This document shows, one piece after another, positions 46,250-58,440 of a stretch of 64,000 nt of DNA. The translations under genes were made by a program, and so were the position numbers. The notes below the pieces were generated by a model that worked only from the letters and a program-made list of their open reading frames with translations, was not told the DNA's origin and did not search any database. Source of the DNA: Voacanga thouarsii (lineage: Eukaryota > Streptophyta > Magnoliopsida > Gentianales > Apocynaceae). The DNA lies in NCBI GenBank assembly GCA_026120185.1, contig JANUWF010001113.1:62001-126000 (forward strand). Direction: 5' to 3'. Numbering within the stretch: position 1 is the first letter of the stretch; every line of letters begins with the position of its first letter.

Positions 46250-46806
46250 CTTGTAACACCCCGCTAACTACATACCCTAAAAGGGGCAAGTATATTGTCC
46301 CGTCCTTAGGACAAATGGTCTTTATAACTAGGTAATAGAAAACATAAAAGGAAATAACTTAAAAATAAACTTATTACAATCTAAAAATAATACTTATACA
46401 AGTCTTGAAACCATTAAAAGGTAAATAAAATCTCTAATAATAAATACATCAAAATAAGTCATCCAAGCTCATGGAAACTTAAGGAAATCAACATTCGAAG
46501 TAGGATCGACCTGAATACATGATATAAAAAGGTATGAGAAACATTTCTTAGTAAGCCTTGTGTGTGCTCATGGTATTTCAGGAAAAGAAATTCATGTATG
46601 CAAGTTTTGAACAAGTCATAATAAAAAGTTTGCAAGTCTAGAAACTTGTCTTTGAACACTGAGTGCTATTTTATCAATATTTGTAAAGTAAAACTACTCA
46701 ACTTGTAAAGAAAAAACTACTCCAATAAAGTTGACTATGAAGCCATGCATTATGAATGAATATGACACCACACTTTATGCACCATAACAAGAGAACGGTC
46801 AGGATG

Positions 46807-48246
46807 TGATAGGAGCTAAATTAGTTATACTTTGCTTAGTTATTGAGGCTATTTTGTAATACATTTTGTGAAATAACTGGTCATATTCTTTCATATTTGA
46901 GATTTTACCCTTCGAAAGGTATTTTGGTCATTACTTCAGGATTTTAGGTAAAACGAAGCAAAACTGTCGCGAAGCAGAATAGAGGTGGCGCCAATTGCAA
47001 GGCTGGAACTGGCGCCGGCTGCACTCTGGAACGTATGCGTACAATACGGAGAAAAATTAGCGGACGAGTGGAGAAACAAAACCAAGGCGGCATTGGCTCC
47101 AAAGGACCAAGGCGGCGCCGGTTGTGGTCTATCCCTGAGGTGGTGCTACGATCTTTTTACACGTTTTTGGAAATCTGAAGAGTTTTAGCAACTTCCAACT
47201 TCTACTCGGCTAAGAACTTTTTACCAATGAGTTTAGCCACCTCTTAAGCCTATAAATAGATGGAAAACGCAAGGAAAAATGAGAGAATTCATTGATCATC
47301 ATAGAAAATAACTCAGTCCAAGGAGAATTCTTTAAAGTTCAAGGACGGTTATACAAGAAGGTTTTCAAAGGAAGAAGAAGAAGGCTTGTCTATGAGTTCT
47401 TTCTTTTACTTTGTTTTCTTTTTTTGAACAATGATATGTTAATTATTTTATTGTAATTCGACATTATTTTAGATATTCATGATTTCTAGAGTTATTTGAT
47501 CTTTTGATTAATTGGTTATTATTCTTGGTGTTCAATTACTTATGCTTATTACGAGATTAGTAGTTGATTCTATCCATTGACTTGCTTGACCAAAGGGGGT
47601 TGATGGGTGTTTTGATTTATTAGTTTTATATTCTGTTGGCAATTGACTTGTTGGACCAAAGGGGGTTGATTGTTGAAAAACTGGTAATTAAAGATTAATT
47701 GACGTCTTCCGAGACCAAGGGTTCATTGATTAATTTCATGTTCTAAATTCACCGAGACCAAGGGAATTTAATTAAGGATTATGTTTAATGCGTCTTTTGG
47801 ATGAATTAGTGAGACGGACCAAGTGATTCTAATTTATCTAGGAGATAGTGATTTCATGGATTGACCATCAAAGTGAGTCTACCTTCATCCTTTATGGTGC
47901 TAAGAGAATGATTGGTTATAATAATGGTTAAGTTCTTTAAAATCATGTTTATCTAAACAATGGCTTAGTTACATAAATCTACATCCTTGACATAGACATA
48001 TTTTTTATTTTTATTTTCCTTTTTAATTTTATTTATTTTTCACTTTATCGAGTCGGTTAAACAATGAAAGAAGGGTAATTAATGTCTATTTATTTCTTGA
48101 GGATCGACACTTATTTTAACCCTATGCTCAGTTAATGAGGAGTATGCTTGCTCATATGTGTGATTTGGGTTTAACATTTCAATTTGAACTTGATTGGGAA
48201 TGTGCTTAGTTTTGTATGATTTTTATACCCAAGTCTGAACGCATCA
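46807..48246 (+). repeat. Athila-2 5' LTR
   Basis: TGATAGGAGCTAAATT to GAACGCATCA. TATA box TATAAATAGA at 47251-47260, GGCGCC modules at 46965-47140 upstream of it, thus in U3. The 67-codon frame at 46985-47188 covers the module and is unlikely to be a gene. Confidence 0.95.
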
Positions 48247-48252
48247 TGTTTT

Positions 48253-48270
48253 TGGCACCGTTGCCGGGGA
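48253..48270 (+). other. Athila-2 primer binding site, tRNA-Asp type
   Basis: TGGCACCGTTGCCGGGGA six bases after the LTR; nearly perfect for the Athila tRNA-Asp site. Confidence 0.92.
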
Positions 48271-48473
48271 ACAATAGCATGAAAACTCAAATTTTGTTGA
48301 TTTAATCATGTAAATATGTAAATATGTCAATAGGTAAATATGTGTATTTGTTCTTTCTGTAAAACAGTGCTATCTTTAGTTTTTCAGGTACTCTTGTATA
48401 ACTGTGTAACCTAACTTAAACTAACCAACTTGGACTACATCTTTTAAACTAACTGCATACTCTTGTAGATTCC

Positions 48474-48698
48474 ATGTCTAAATCGTCTCCTTGTTCAGGA
48501 GAAATGGCGAATTGGGATCTAAGAAGGTCGAACAGGGGGCAGTACCTTCATCACGCGTCGGAGGGAACACTCACGACACCAGAGTCAACAGAGTTTGAAA
48601 CCTTAGTTGGTAAATTTGTAGTGCAAGTCACGAGGCATTTCCAAGAAATCGATTCCACATTCAAGAAATTTGACGCAATGATCCACAACATGGAATAA
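48474..48698 (+). pseudogene. gag: Athila-2 gag start, remnant
   Basis: A 74-codon frame beginning MSKSSPCSGEMANWD, starting where gag should. It lacks the YARP and capsid motifs seen in E1 gag. About 200 bases later the sequence already matches the gag-protease junction, so the capsid and zinc-knuckle coding region appears to be deleted. Two GGCGCC modules (48822-48850 and 48895-48910) lie at the deletion. Confidence 0.5.
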
Positions 48699-48929
48699 TA
48701 AATCTGGTTTTTGACAGATAAGGTAATAAAATCTCATGAACTCACACCATTAGCCAGTATGGAAACAGCTGTGGTCACATTGTGAAGTGGAAAAGAATTA
48801 CCAGATAGACCAGATGAAGGTTGGCACCGACAGGAAAAAGGGAACCGGTGCCGGATATCTATAAACGCCGAAATGATACAACACTGAATGGAACCGGCGC
48901 CGGCTATCCTCTGTCCACCTCCCGAAAAA

Positions 48930-49560
48930 TCTACTTTTTAGCCTAACATACCATACCCTACTCGTCTACACAAGGCCCGAAAAGATGCTCAGTTCAACAA
49001 ATTCGTAGAGGTATTTAAACAACTGCACATAAACATTCCCCTCAGTGAAGCTTTAATCCACATGCCCAAATATGCCAAATTCCTCAAAAAGCATGCTTGT
49101 CAATAAAAAGAAACTGGAAGAATTGTCTACAGTAGTCCTCAACGAAGAATGCTCAGCCATCCTGCAGGACAACTCGAGTTTGCCCCAAAAAGTAAAAGAT
49201 CCAGGAAGTTTCTCTATCCCATGTCTAATTGGCACTCTTCATGTCTGTAATGCATTAGCTGACCTAGGTGCTAGCATTAATTTACTACTATATAAAACAT
49301 TTAAAAGGCTAGGCCTAGGAGAACCACAGCCCACTAGGATGAGTATTCAACTCGCGGATCGATCTATCAAATACCCTAGGGGCATCATTGAAAATGTGTT
49401 GGTAAAAGTTTATAAATTTATATTTCCTATAGATTTTGTTATTCTTGACATGGATGAAGATTTTAAAGTCCCCTTAATCTTAGGTAAACCTTTCCTAACT
49501 ACAAAAAAAAGCATTAATTAATGTCCATGGGGGGAGGTTGACACTGAGGGTTGGGGATGA
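48930..49560 (+). pseudogene. pol: Athila-2 protease, frameshifted at both ends
   Basis: 49072-49521 (149 codons) contains the aspartic protease segment ALADLGASINLLLYKTFKRL (about residues 60-79, D-L-G-A active site), then LADRSIKYPRGIIENVLVKV and VILDMDEDFKVPLILGKPFL, as in Athila. The upstream part (LHIN..AKFLKKH, 49020-49110) is in another frame, and a frameshift in an A run at 49502-49509 disconnects it from reverse transcriptase. Confidence 0.82.
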
Positions 49561-49656
49561 GGAAGTCATAATTTGAATCCACAAGAGCATGTGACAACCT
49601 ATGACTTCTGATGATTTGTGTCTAAGAGTTGATATTCTTGACAAACTAATTTTGAG

Positions 49657-51261
49657 ATGATGCAGGAATCTATTAAGGAAGAATTGATGGAAACATCAAT
49701 GGCATATTTGGAGGAATTTCATATTGAGGATGGGAGGCAGAATTTTGACATAGAAAAATGCAGCTTGGGGAGAATGAAATCATCTATAGAGGATTCTCCT
49801 GAAGTAGACTTAAAGGACCTACCCGAGCATTTGGAATATGTGTTTTTGGCTAAGGATCGTAAGTTGCCTATCATCATTGCCAAAAATCTCAAGGTAGAAC
49901 AAAAGACCAAGCTGGTAAGTCTGTTGGGAAAATATAAACGGGTGATAGCTTGGAAGATCACTGATATTAAAGGCATTAGTCCATCCTTTTGCACACACAA
50001 AATCTTAATGGAAGAAAGTGCAAAACCCGTAGTGCAATCCCAACGCAAGTTGAACCCACATATGAGTGAAGTGGTAAAAGGTGAGGTGGTTAAGCTCTTA
50101 GATTCCAGCATCATTTACCCTATTTCAGATAGCAGTTGGGTAAGTCCTACTCAAGTAGTACTAAAGAAGGGAGGAATGATGGTGAGCCCCAACAATAAAA
50201 ATGAGTTAGTCCCTATGAGATTGGTCACGGGTTGGAGATTTTGCATAGATTATAGGATGTTAAACAAAGCCACTCGAAAAGATCATTTCCCCCTTCCTTT
50301 CATTGACCAAATGTTGGAAAGGTTAGCTGGACATGAGTATTATTGTTTCTTAGATAGATTCTCAAGCTACCTGCAAATTCCCATAGCTCCGGAGGACCAA
50401 GAAAAGACCACTTTCACGTGTCCATATGGTACTTTTGCATATCGTAGGATGCCATTTGGCCTTTGCAATGGCCCCGGAACGTTCCAAAGGTGCATGACAG
50501 CTATATTTGAAGGACTCGTAGGGGATATCATGGAGGTATTTATAGATGATTTCTCAATTTTTGGTGATTCATTTGACTTATGTTTATGTAACCTTGAGAA
50601 GGTGCTCGCAAGATGTGAAGAGACTAGCCTCATGCTTGACTGGGAGATGTATCACTTTATGGTACAAGAAGGTATTGTGTTAGGGCATAAAATTTCAAAG
50701 AAGGGTATTGAGGTCGATAGAGCAAAAATTGAAGCAATCGAGAAGCTACCTCCTCCTACTTCGGTAAAAGATATAAGGAGCTTTCTTGGTCATACAGGTT
50801 TCTACAGGCGGTTTATCTTAGATTTCTCAAAAATTTCGAAACCTCTTACTTCTTTACTTGAAAAGGATGCGGTGTTTAATGTTGATGATAAATGTCTCAA
50901 CGCTTTTACCATACTTAAAGAGAAATTGATTAATTCACCCATTCTAATTGCCCCGGATTGGTCTCTCCCCTTCGAACTAATGTGTGATGCAAGTGACTTT
51001 GCAGTTGGTGTAGTATTGGGACAAAGACGGAACAAGCACTTCCAATTGATATACTATACCAGCAAGACTCTAACGGATGCACAGGAAAATTACACAACAA
51101 CAAAGAAAGAGTTGCTTGCCATAGTGTTTGCCTTTGATAAATTCCGCTCTTATCTTATTTTGTCCAAAGTCATTGTATATACGGACCATTCAGCCCTGAA
51201 GTACCTACTAACCAAAAATGATTCCAAAACAAGATTGCTAAGATGGGTTCTATTATTGTAG
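49657..51261 (+). CDS. pol: Athila-2 reverse transcriptase and RNase H ORF
   Basis: 534 uninterrupted codons, the longest frame in the window. It copies element RNA into DNA. In order: Athila linker ([11 protein letters not shown]), palm with [24 protein letters not shown] (catalytic Asp about residue 233), [24 protein letters not shown] (catalytic pair at residues 297-298), thumb, connection, and RNase H with [10 protein letters not shown] (Asp 444) and [10 protein letters not shown] (Asp 510). All visible catalytic residues are kept. It ends at a TAG (51259-51261) inside RNase H, with the same frame going on after it; that stop looks like a single-base change. The ATG is not a natural start: the domain is expressed as part of a polyprotein. 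A few usually constant positions are altered. Confidence 0.9.
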   Translation: MMQESIKEELMETSMAYLEEFHIEDGRQNFDIEKCSLGRMKSSIEDSPEVDLKDLPEHLEYVFLAKDRKLPIIIAKNLKVEQKTKLVSLLGKYKRVIAWKITDIKGISPSFCTHKILMEESAKPVVQSQRKLNPHMSEVVKGEVVKLLDSSIIYPISDSSWVSPTQVVLKKGGMMVSPNNKNELVPMRLVTGWRFCIDYRMLNKATRKDHFPLPFIDQMLERLAGHEYYCFLDRFSSYLQIPIAPEDQEKTTFTCPYGTFAYRRMPFGLCNGPGTFQRCMTAIFEGLVGDIMEVFIDDFSIFGDSFDLCLCNLEKVLARCEETSLMLDWEMYHFMVQEGIVLGHKISKKGIEVDRAKIEAIEKLPPPTSVKDIRSFLGHTGFYRRFILDFSKISKPLTSLLEKDAVFNVDDKCLNAFTILKEKLINSPILIAPDWSLPFELMCDASDFAVGVVLGQRRNKHFQLIYYTSKTLTDAQENYTTTKKELLAIVFAFDKFRSYLILSKVIVYTDHSALKYLLTKNDSKTRLLRWVLLL

Positions 51262-51705
51262 GAATTTGATTTGGAGATTAGGGACAAAAAGGGGGCAGAA
51301 AACTTGGCTGCAGATCATCTGTCAAGATTGGATAATCTAAACCTGGAATCCTTGGTAGACAAAGACATTGATGACGCCTTTCCGGATGAGCAACTCTTGC
51401 GCATAGAAGGTGAGATCCAAACCCCACCATGGTTTGCCGACTTTGCTAATTACTTGGCTGCAGGAATTACCCCAAAAGATCTCACGACACATCAAAAGAA
51501 GAAATTCTTCTTCGACGTACGCCATTACTTCTGGGATGATCCATATTTGTTCAATTGTTGTGCAGACTAAATCATTCAGAGATGTGTGGATTCTAGGGAA
51601 GAGGAAGATATTCTTCGATATTGTCATGAAGGACTTGTTGGAGGCCATTACCAAGCCAACAACACTACATGAAAGGTACTAGACGCTGGATTCTATTGGT
51701 CCTCA
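51262..51705 (+). pseudogene. pol: Athila-2 RNase H end and integrase zinc region
   Basis: 51271-51570 follows the stop with [19 protein letters not shown], the usual end of gypsy RNase H, then [22 protein letters not shown] frame change near 51560-51570 leads to a segment with RYCHEGLVGGH (about 51618-51650), holding the two His residues of the integrase zinc finger, interrupted by a stop at 51679. Confidence 0.8.
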
Positions 51706-52667
51706 TTGTTTAAAGATGCCCACAAGTTTGTCCAAAATTGTGATAGGTGTCAACGCACAGGTAACCTTTCAAAATCTAATGAGATGCCATTACAAATTTT
51801 TCAAGCATGTGAAGTATTTGACTGTTGGGGCATAGACTTTATGAGACATTTTCCTAGTTATTTAGGGAATAAATATATCTTAGTGGCGGTGGATTATGTC
51901 TCTAAATGGGTAGAAGCCCAAGCCTTACCCACTAATAATGCAAGGGTGGTGGTTAAATTTCTAAAAAAAAATTTCACTCATTTTAGTGTGCCTAAGGTCC
52001 TCATTTTTGTAATGCACAAATGGAAAAAGTTCCCACACACCAAGGTGTGCACCATAGATTGGCTACCCCATATCACCCATAAACAAGTGGACAGGTTGAA
52101 GTGGTTAATAGAGAACTCAAACGAATTTTTGAAAAAATTGTCAATCATACTCGGAAAGATTGGAGCTTAAAATTAGATGATACCTTTTGGGCATATCGAA
52201 CAACCTTTAAGACACCGATTGGTACAACTCCGTTTCAGTTAGTTTATGGTAAATCCTGTCACTTACCCGTTGAAATTGAACACAAGGCTTATTGGGCGAT
52301 AAAACTAGTTAACCTCAATCTTGAGTCAGCTGGGAAGTCCAGGTTACTTCAACTTACAGCCTTGGAGGAATTGCAAAACGATGCTTATGATCATTCCATA
52401 CGGTATAAGGAGAAAGTCAAACGATGGCACAATAAGCATATCACTTACCAACCTGAATTTGAACCAGGCGAGCAAGTACTATTATTCAATTCTCGTTTAA
52501 AACTCTTTCCCGGTAAGTTGAAATCTCAGTGGTTGGGACTATTCATGGTAAGTAAGATCGGCCCTTTTGGCGCCCTTGAACTCACTCACCCCACTCGGGG
52601 CACTTTCAAAGTCAATAGCCATAGGGTGAAACATTATGCGGGTGGCAGTCTTCCACATCCCGAATAG
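51706..52667 (+). pseudogene. pol: Athila-2 integrase with lost catalytic segment
   Basis: 51706-52170 starts with the CDRC half of the zinc finger (residues 12-15) and the core GIDFMRHFP (first catalytic Asp). At about 52001-52009 a short deletion removes the stretch that should bear the second catalytic Asp and shifts the frame. 52101-52667 (188 codons) carries the Glu region [32 protein letters not shown] and the GPFGALEL segment at the C-terminus. The enzyme cannot be active. Confidence 0.85.
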
Positions 52668-54439
52668 GTGGACAAGCTCTTTGACAAATCCACATAGAAA
52701 ATGTGTGGTTTCCCAAGCAGTGGTTGTTTTCTTGCCATCTTTATTTCGTTTACCTTTGCTTTATTTTCTTTTCTAGTTGTTATGCTTTGGTATTTTCTTT
52801 TATATTTTTTTATGTACGTTGATGTTGTCTCCCTCTTTATGCATTCAACTCTTGTAGGCCACAATAAATGGAAGTTTATTTTTTCTGTCTCTTCTCCTTT
52901 ATTTTGTTTGGTCCCATGGTATTGGTTATTTTGGTTTTATTTATTTGCCCATTGAAAACAATGTCCAGTTTAAGTGTGGGGGAGTGGTTTGATTGACAAT
53001 TCTTCTATACATATTCTTGGGATACATATTCTTGCATGCAGGATTTTTCAAAAATTTTCAAACTTTTTCAATTTCAAGCTGTATTTTTTTTAGTGCATGT
53101 CTTTATGATGGATTATAGAGCATATATTCTAGATTATTGATGGCTTATGTATGACTTTTTGCACTCACTTGGACAAAGTAGTTCTTGATCAAATGCTGTG
53201 CATTATTCTTAAACCTATTTTTCTCTAAAATTCATGGAGCATTCTAAAACTTACTTGAATACCTCTCGAGGTGAAATAAGAAAGACATTCATAATTTAAC
53301 TTAGGGATGACGGTAATAGGCCTTCTTTGGATAGTTTGAGCTTTTCAAGCCTACCTGTTGTTATATTATCCCTAATGCCTATTTTGACCTAAATTGGTGA
53401 TTTCTTTCTTTAAAACCCGTCCGATATTTTATCTATTTCTTGTGCTGAGAGTTTGTATAATTTCCAAATCTTTATGCTCTTGAAGGATGAAAGTATATGT
53501 ATGTTGGAAAAATGCAGGGATGGAGATCATGACTTGTTACTTTCAGTCATGGATCAATTATGAGTGGAGCTAGGAAAAGAAAGGAAGTGGAATGGAAGGA
53601 AGAAGTTGAAAAAAAATTGAGAAAGAAAAGAATGGTGAGCTGAAAAAAATGAGGAAGGAGTAAAGAAACGAGAGGAAGTAAAAAGAGAAAACAACAAGCT
53701 GCTAGAAAGAAAAGTGATTGAAAAAGAAAAGAACAGCAGTAGTGAAAACAAAAGAAGAGGAAAAGATCACAAAAGGGATGGTGAGTGAACTGTAAAAGTA
53801 AGTTCATATAAAACACTCGACACCATTGCTGGAAAATTGAGTGATCTTGTGAGGAAAAGAGTTGATGATAAGAAGAGGTGAAAGAAAAGAAAGAAGAAGA
53901 AGAACAATGCAGGATTTGCTTGAAATGCATAAGGGTTGTTATATAAGGTTATGGTTTGATTGATTTGTGGAATAGGAGAGCAAGAAGAGTTGAGAATTAT
54001 AGGTTTATTTTGGGTATCATTTTCTTGCTTACTCTTAGTTTGTCTTTGAATTTTGATATTCCTATATCCTTCATTTGCTAAGCCACATTACAAACCTTTA
54101 GCCTTACATTACAAGTTCTACTTGATCTAAGTAGAATCATGATATATGTATTGGATTAGTAGAGAGAGTGTATGAAAAATAAGCATATGGAATGCATACT
54201 CTTTTTAAACTGACTTCTTTCCAATAGTTTGAGAATATTGTAAACTGTTGAGGTGGTTCTACTAAGTCATTTATCACTACATAAGTCTTGCATTGGCTGT
54301 GAACGATTTAGTATCATATGTTTTATGTTCATGAATAAAGAAAGCATTGAAGATATGGTTTTGGAATTGATTGAGTGATTAAAACCTTATGCTTTTCCAA
54401 CTTGTTCGTGATACTTTGCTTGAGGACAAGCAAAGAGTT
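52668..54439 (+). other. Athila-2 post-pol region
   Basis: 1.8 kb without an env-like ORF. Two things stand out: an internal polypurine-like motif TTAAGTGTGGGGGAGTGG at 52970-52987, and a strongly purine-rich stretch at 53565-53910. Frames on the minus strand (53547-53930) are Phe/Ser-rich readings of that purine tract. Confidence 0.65.
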
Positions 54440-54454
54440 AAGTGTGGGGGAATG
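54440..54454 (+). other. Athila-2 polypurine tract
   Basis: AAGTGTGGGGGAATG directly before the 3' LTR start TGATAGGAG. Confidence 0.9.
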
Positions 54455-55893
54455 TGATAGGAGCTAAATTGGTTATACTTTGCTTAGTTATTTGAAGCTC
54501 TTTTGTAATACATTTTGTGAAATAACTGGTCATATTTTTTCATATTTGAGATTTTACCCTTCGAAAGGTATTTTGGTCATTACTTCAGGATTTTGGGTAA
54601 AACAAAGCAAAAATGTCGTAAAGCAGAGCAGAGGCGTCGCCGGCTGCAATGCCCAACCAGCGCTGGCTACACTCTGGAATGTATGCGTACAATTCGGAGA
54701 AAAATTGGCGGACGAGTGGAGAAACAAAACCAAGGCGGCACCGGCTCCGAAGGACCAAGGTGGCGCCAGCTGTGGTCTGTCCCTGAGGCGGTTCTGTGAT
54801 CTTTTTATGTGTTTTTGGAAATCTGAAGAGTTTTAGCAACTCCAATTTTTACTCGGCCAAGAACTTTGTACCTACGAGTTTAGGCACCTCTTAAGCCTAT
54901 AAATAGATGGAAAACGCAAGGAAAAATGAGAGAATTCATTGATCATCATAGAAAATCACTCAGTCCAAGGAGAATTCTTCAAAATTCAAAGGTTTAAGAA
55001 GGTTTTCAAAGGAAGAAGAAGGAGGCTTGTCTATGAGTTCTTTCTTTTACTTTGTTTTCTTTTTCTTGAACAATGATATGTTAATTGTTTTATTGTAATT
55101 CGACATTGTTTTAGATATTTATGATTTCTAGAGTTATTTGACCTTTTGATTATTTGGTTATTATTCTTGGTATTCAATTACTTATGCTTATTACGAGATT
55201 AGTAGTTGATTCTATCCATTGACTTGCTGGACCAAAGGGGGTTGATGGGTGTTTCGATTTATTTGTTTCATATTCTGTTGGCAATTGACTTGTTGGACCA
55301 AAGGGGGTTGATTGTTGAAGAACTGGTAATTGAAGATTAATTGATGTTTTCCAAGACCAAGGGTTCATTGATTAATTTCATGTTCCAAATTCGCTGAGAC
55401 CAAGGGAATTTAATTAAGAATTGTGTTTAATGCGTCTTTTGGATGAATTAGTGAGACGGACTAAGTGATTCTAATTTATCTAGGAGATAGCAATTTCATG
55501 GATTGACCATCAAAGTGAGTTTACCTACATCCTTCATGGTGCTAAGAGAATAATTGGTTGTGATAATGGTTAAGTTCTTTAAGATCATGTTTGTCTAAAT
55601 AATGGCTTGAGTTACATAAATCTACATCCTTGACATAGACATATTTTTATTTTTATTTTCTTTTTAATTTTAATTTTACTTGTTTTTCACTTTATCGAGT
55701 CGGTTAAACAATGAAAGAAGGGTAATTAATGTCTATTTATTTCTTGAGGATCGACACTTGTTTTAACCCTATGCTCAGTTAATGATGAGTACGCTTGCTC
55801 ATATGTGTGATTTGGATTTAACATTTTAATTTGAACTTGATTGGAAATGTGCTTAGTTTTGTATGATTTTTATACCCAAGTCTGAATGCATCA
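54455..55893 (+). repeat. Athila-2 3' LTR
   Basis: TGATAGGAGCTAAATT to GAATGCATCA, TATA box TATAAATAGA at 54898-54907. Module at 54613-54776 differs from the 5' LTR much more than the rest of the LTR does. Confidence 0.95.
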
Positions 55894-57234
55894 GGATGCC
55901 ACACTTTTTCCATCATGATAAGAGAATGATCAGGATGCCACACTTTGTGCATTCTGATACAAGATAGGTGTACTGCCCACCAGGTGAGATACTCTTCCAT
56001 CTTTACACCTAAACTTACCAGTTGTCCACTCCGAAAATAAACAGTCCACTTGAACTGTATTGCTAGCTCGGACCAGCCTGACCAATAAGAATTGTCGTCT
56101 TACCTAGGCAAAGCTCAACCCTCAGAGGTGGCCTCCTTCTGGGAGACTTACCCAGACCTTCAAAAACTAATCCTAGTAGTCTACCCTTATTGAGTACTCA
56201 ACTTCGTATTTGTCCCTTTTGGGAAAAAAAGAATCTTCCAAAGTGTTTTCTTTGAAATAGCAATTATGGTTTACAAAATTCTTATCAAAATTGATTTTTA
56301 GACAAGGTTTAGCTTCTTTTTTTTTTTTTTTTTATAAATTGCTTGCTCAACTTGAAATCCTTTGATGGAACGAAAAAGGAAAAGAAAATTGTCCATAATT
56401 GCATCCTAAGTACATTTCCACGTATACAACACATTTTGACTTGCTGAAGTGATTTTGATCTTCAAACGGCTTTATGCAAGGACTTACCTAATCTCTTGCT
56501 TTTCCTTGACACAATAGCCTTCCAAGTTGGTTCAAGGCAAACTAGCCCCGTCTGGGGTAAATATAGGGTATAAGTCACCATTGGTGCACTACTAAGCAAC
56601 AAATTTGTATAGGTAAAAATAACTCTCAACTTAACATGCTTAGCTCAACTAGTTACAACAACATCTGGTTATGACATCAAAGCCTTAAGCTCTGTCACTA
56701 ATTGCTAAACCATTTTATAGAATAAGATGAATTTGATAAATCAAAATAATATAGGTGTTGTAAATAATAAATAACAATTTATAACAATATTTATTTATTA
56801 ATAAACAATAATAATTATAAATAATATTAATTGTAAATAAAATTAGTGATAAGTGATAAGTACTATTAATAATAAATCCTAAATAATATTAGTAATAAAT
56901 AATAAATAATATTATTAAAAAATAATAAGTAATATTAATAATAGATGAAAAATTTTTGTAATAAAAAATTATTCTAATAATAATTAACAATATATTTTTT
57001 TATTACAGATAATATATATGTGTGCAAATAAAAGTTTTAGCAAGGCTAACTAATAATAATGTGAATATAAAAGACATTTGGTATCAATTAATTCCAATAT
57101 ACTATTATTTATATTTAATAATGTTTAATAAAAATTATTTTTATTTATTTATCTTATAAAATAATAATATTTGAAGTAATTATTAATTTTGAAAATATTT
57201 AATGTTGTCTGAAATCAATAAATTAAATTAAACC

Positions 57235-57412
<178 letters not shown>

Positions 57413-57970
57413 GTAGTTCTAACAATAATTTTTAATGACCATAGTGAATTGCAAGTACAAAAATTTATATATATCCGTACACACATATATTTAATAAATA
57501 ACATCTTTATTTGCCCAAAAATAGACTTGTATTAGCAATACTATTATCTAGAGATTTATTGACAAAAAATAACATCATGAGGGCATAATCAAACAATGGT
57601 GGTATAATGTCCGTCATACATCAAAACATCCATACTAATTACGCAAAGCCTTTAATCATAATGAACATACAATTATATCAAAGCATAATCCAATAATACC
57701 TCTTAAGCCTTAATATTTATTTCAATCTTCTTTTCTTAAAATTATTCCCTTTACCTACATACATATCTCCAACCCAACACTATTCAATCAACCCATTAAA
57801 TCCATCATCTAAAAGCCTTGAGTTTGAAAATTTCAGGAGAAGGTCATGAAAGAAATACTTGTTTGATGATCATTACTTGAACATATCGCTTTGTCCAATA
57901 AAAGCCCTTGAATGCTTGAGGAGTCCTTCCTTGATTGAAGAATGTTCAAGAATGGCTACCATGGTTCGGC

Positions 57971-57972
<2 letters not shown>

Positions 57973-58009
<37 letters not shown>

Positions 58010-58017
58010 TAGAGAGA
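57973..58017. repeat. GA microsatellite
   Basis: Alternating GA run, expanded relative to 40701-40720 in the other LTR. The frame 57859-58044 reads through it as Arg-Glu repeats and is not a gene. Confidence 0.9.
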
Positions 58018-58440
58018 ATGACTAGGATGATGATGAAATGGTGATGAAGAAGTGAAGAAGGATCATGGTGATTGAATTTACGTTCTTGATGTTATTCTTG
58101 TTCTTGGACAAAAAGCTTGTTTGATTCGATTGGAAAATCAACTTTGGTGTTTTTAGTGTTATGGAGTGTGCTATGGATGAGTATAGGTTGAATACTAGTT
58201 GGGTTGAGTGTTTTTGGAGTGATTTGGGATGAATAGAGGTGATTGGAGGTTGAAAAAGTTTAGTGTGTGTTCTTGGTGTTCTTGGGAACACAAAAGGAAA
58301 TTGAGAGAAAATGATTTGTAGGTGTTTAGTGAATGATGGCCGAATGGCCTAGCTAAGGAGGAGAGTTTCGGTTATCCAAGGAAGAGAGAGAGAGTTCAGC
58401 TATTTTGAATTTTAAAGTGAGGAAAATGTGGAGATGTTAT

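Larger units (their letters stand above)
46807..55893 (+). mobile_element. Athila-2: best preserved Athila element
   Basis: LTRs 46807-48246 and 54455-55893 (1440 and 1439 bp), tRNA-Asp primer site, polypurine tract, TSD GGATG at 46802-46806 and 55894-55898. Internal 6.2 kb holds a short gag-start frame, protease, a long reverse transcriptase/RNase H frame and integrase, followed by 1.8 kb of non-coding tail. Most of gag and any env-like ORF are absent. LTRs agree well, apart from the GC-rich module, so the insertion is relatively recent. It is the clearest complete-structure element in the window, but not competent alone. Confidence 0.93.

Noticed and set aside
46985..47188. Ala/Lys-rich small protein in the Athila-2 LTR (partner frame 54480-54836)
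   Set aside because: Covers the GC-rich module, which lacks stops by composition; the two LTR copies give different lengths and changes are not codon-biased.
48474..52667. Endogenous pararetrovirus
   Set aside because: Integrase, paired LTRs, polypurine tract and TSD identify an Athila LTR retrotransposon; no movement or coat protein of a caulimovirus type is seen.
53547..53930. 127-codon Phe/Ser-rich minus frame, possible membrane protein
   Set aside because: Product of a one-sided purine tract; no real hydrophobic segment spacing and no start context.
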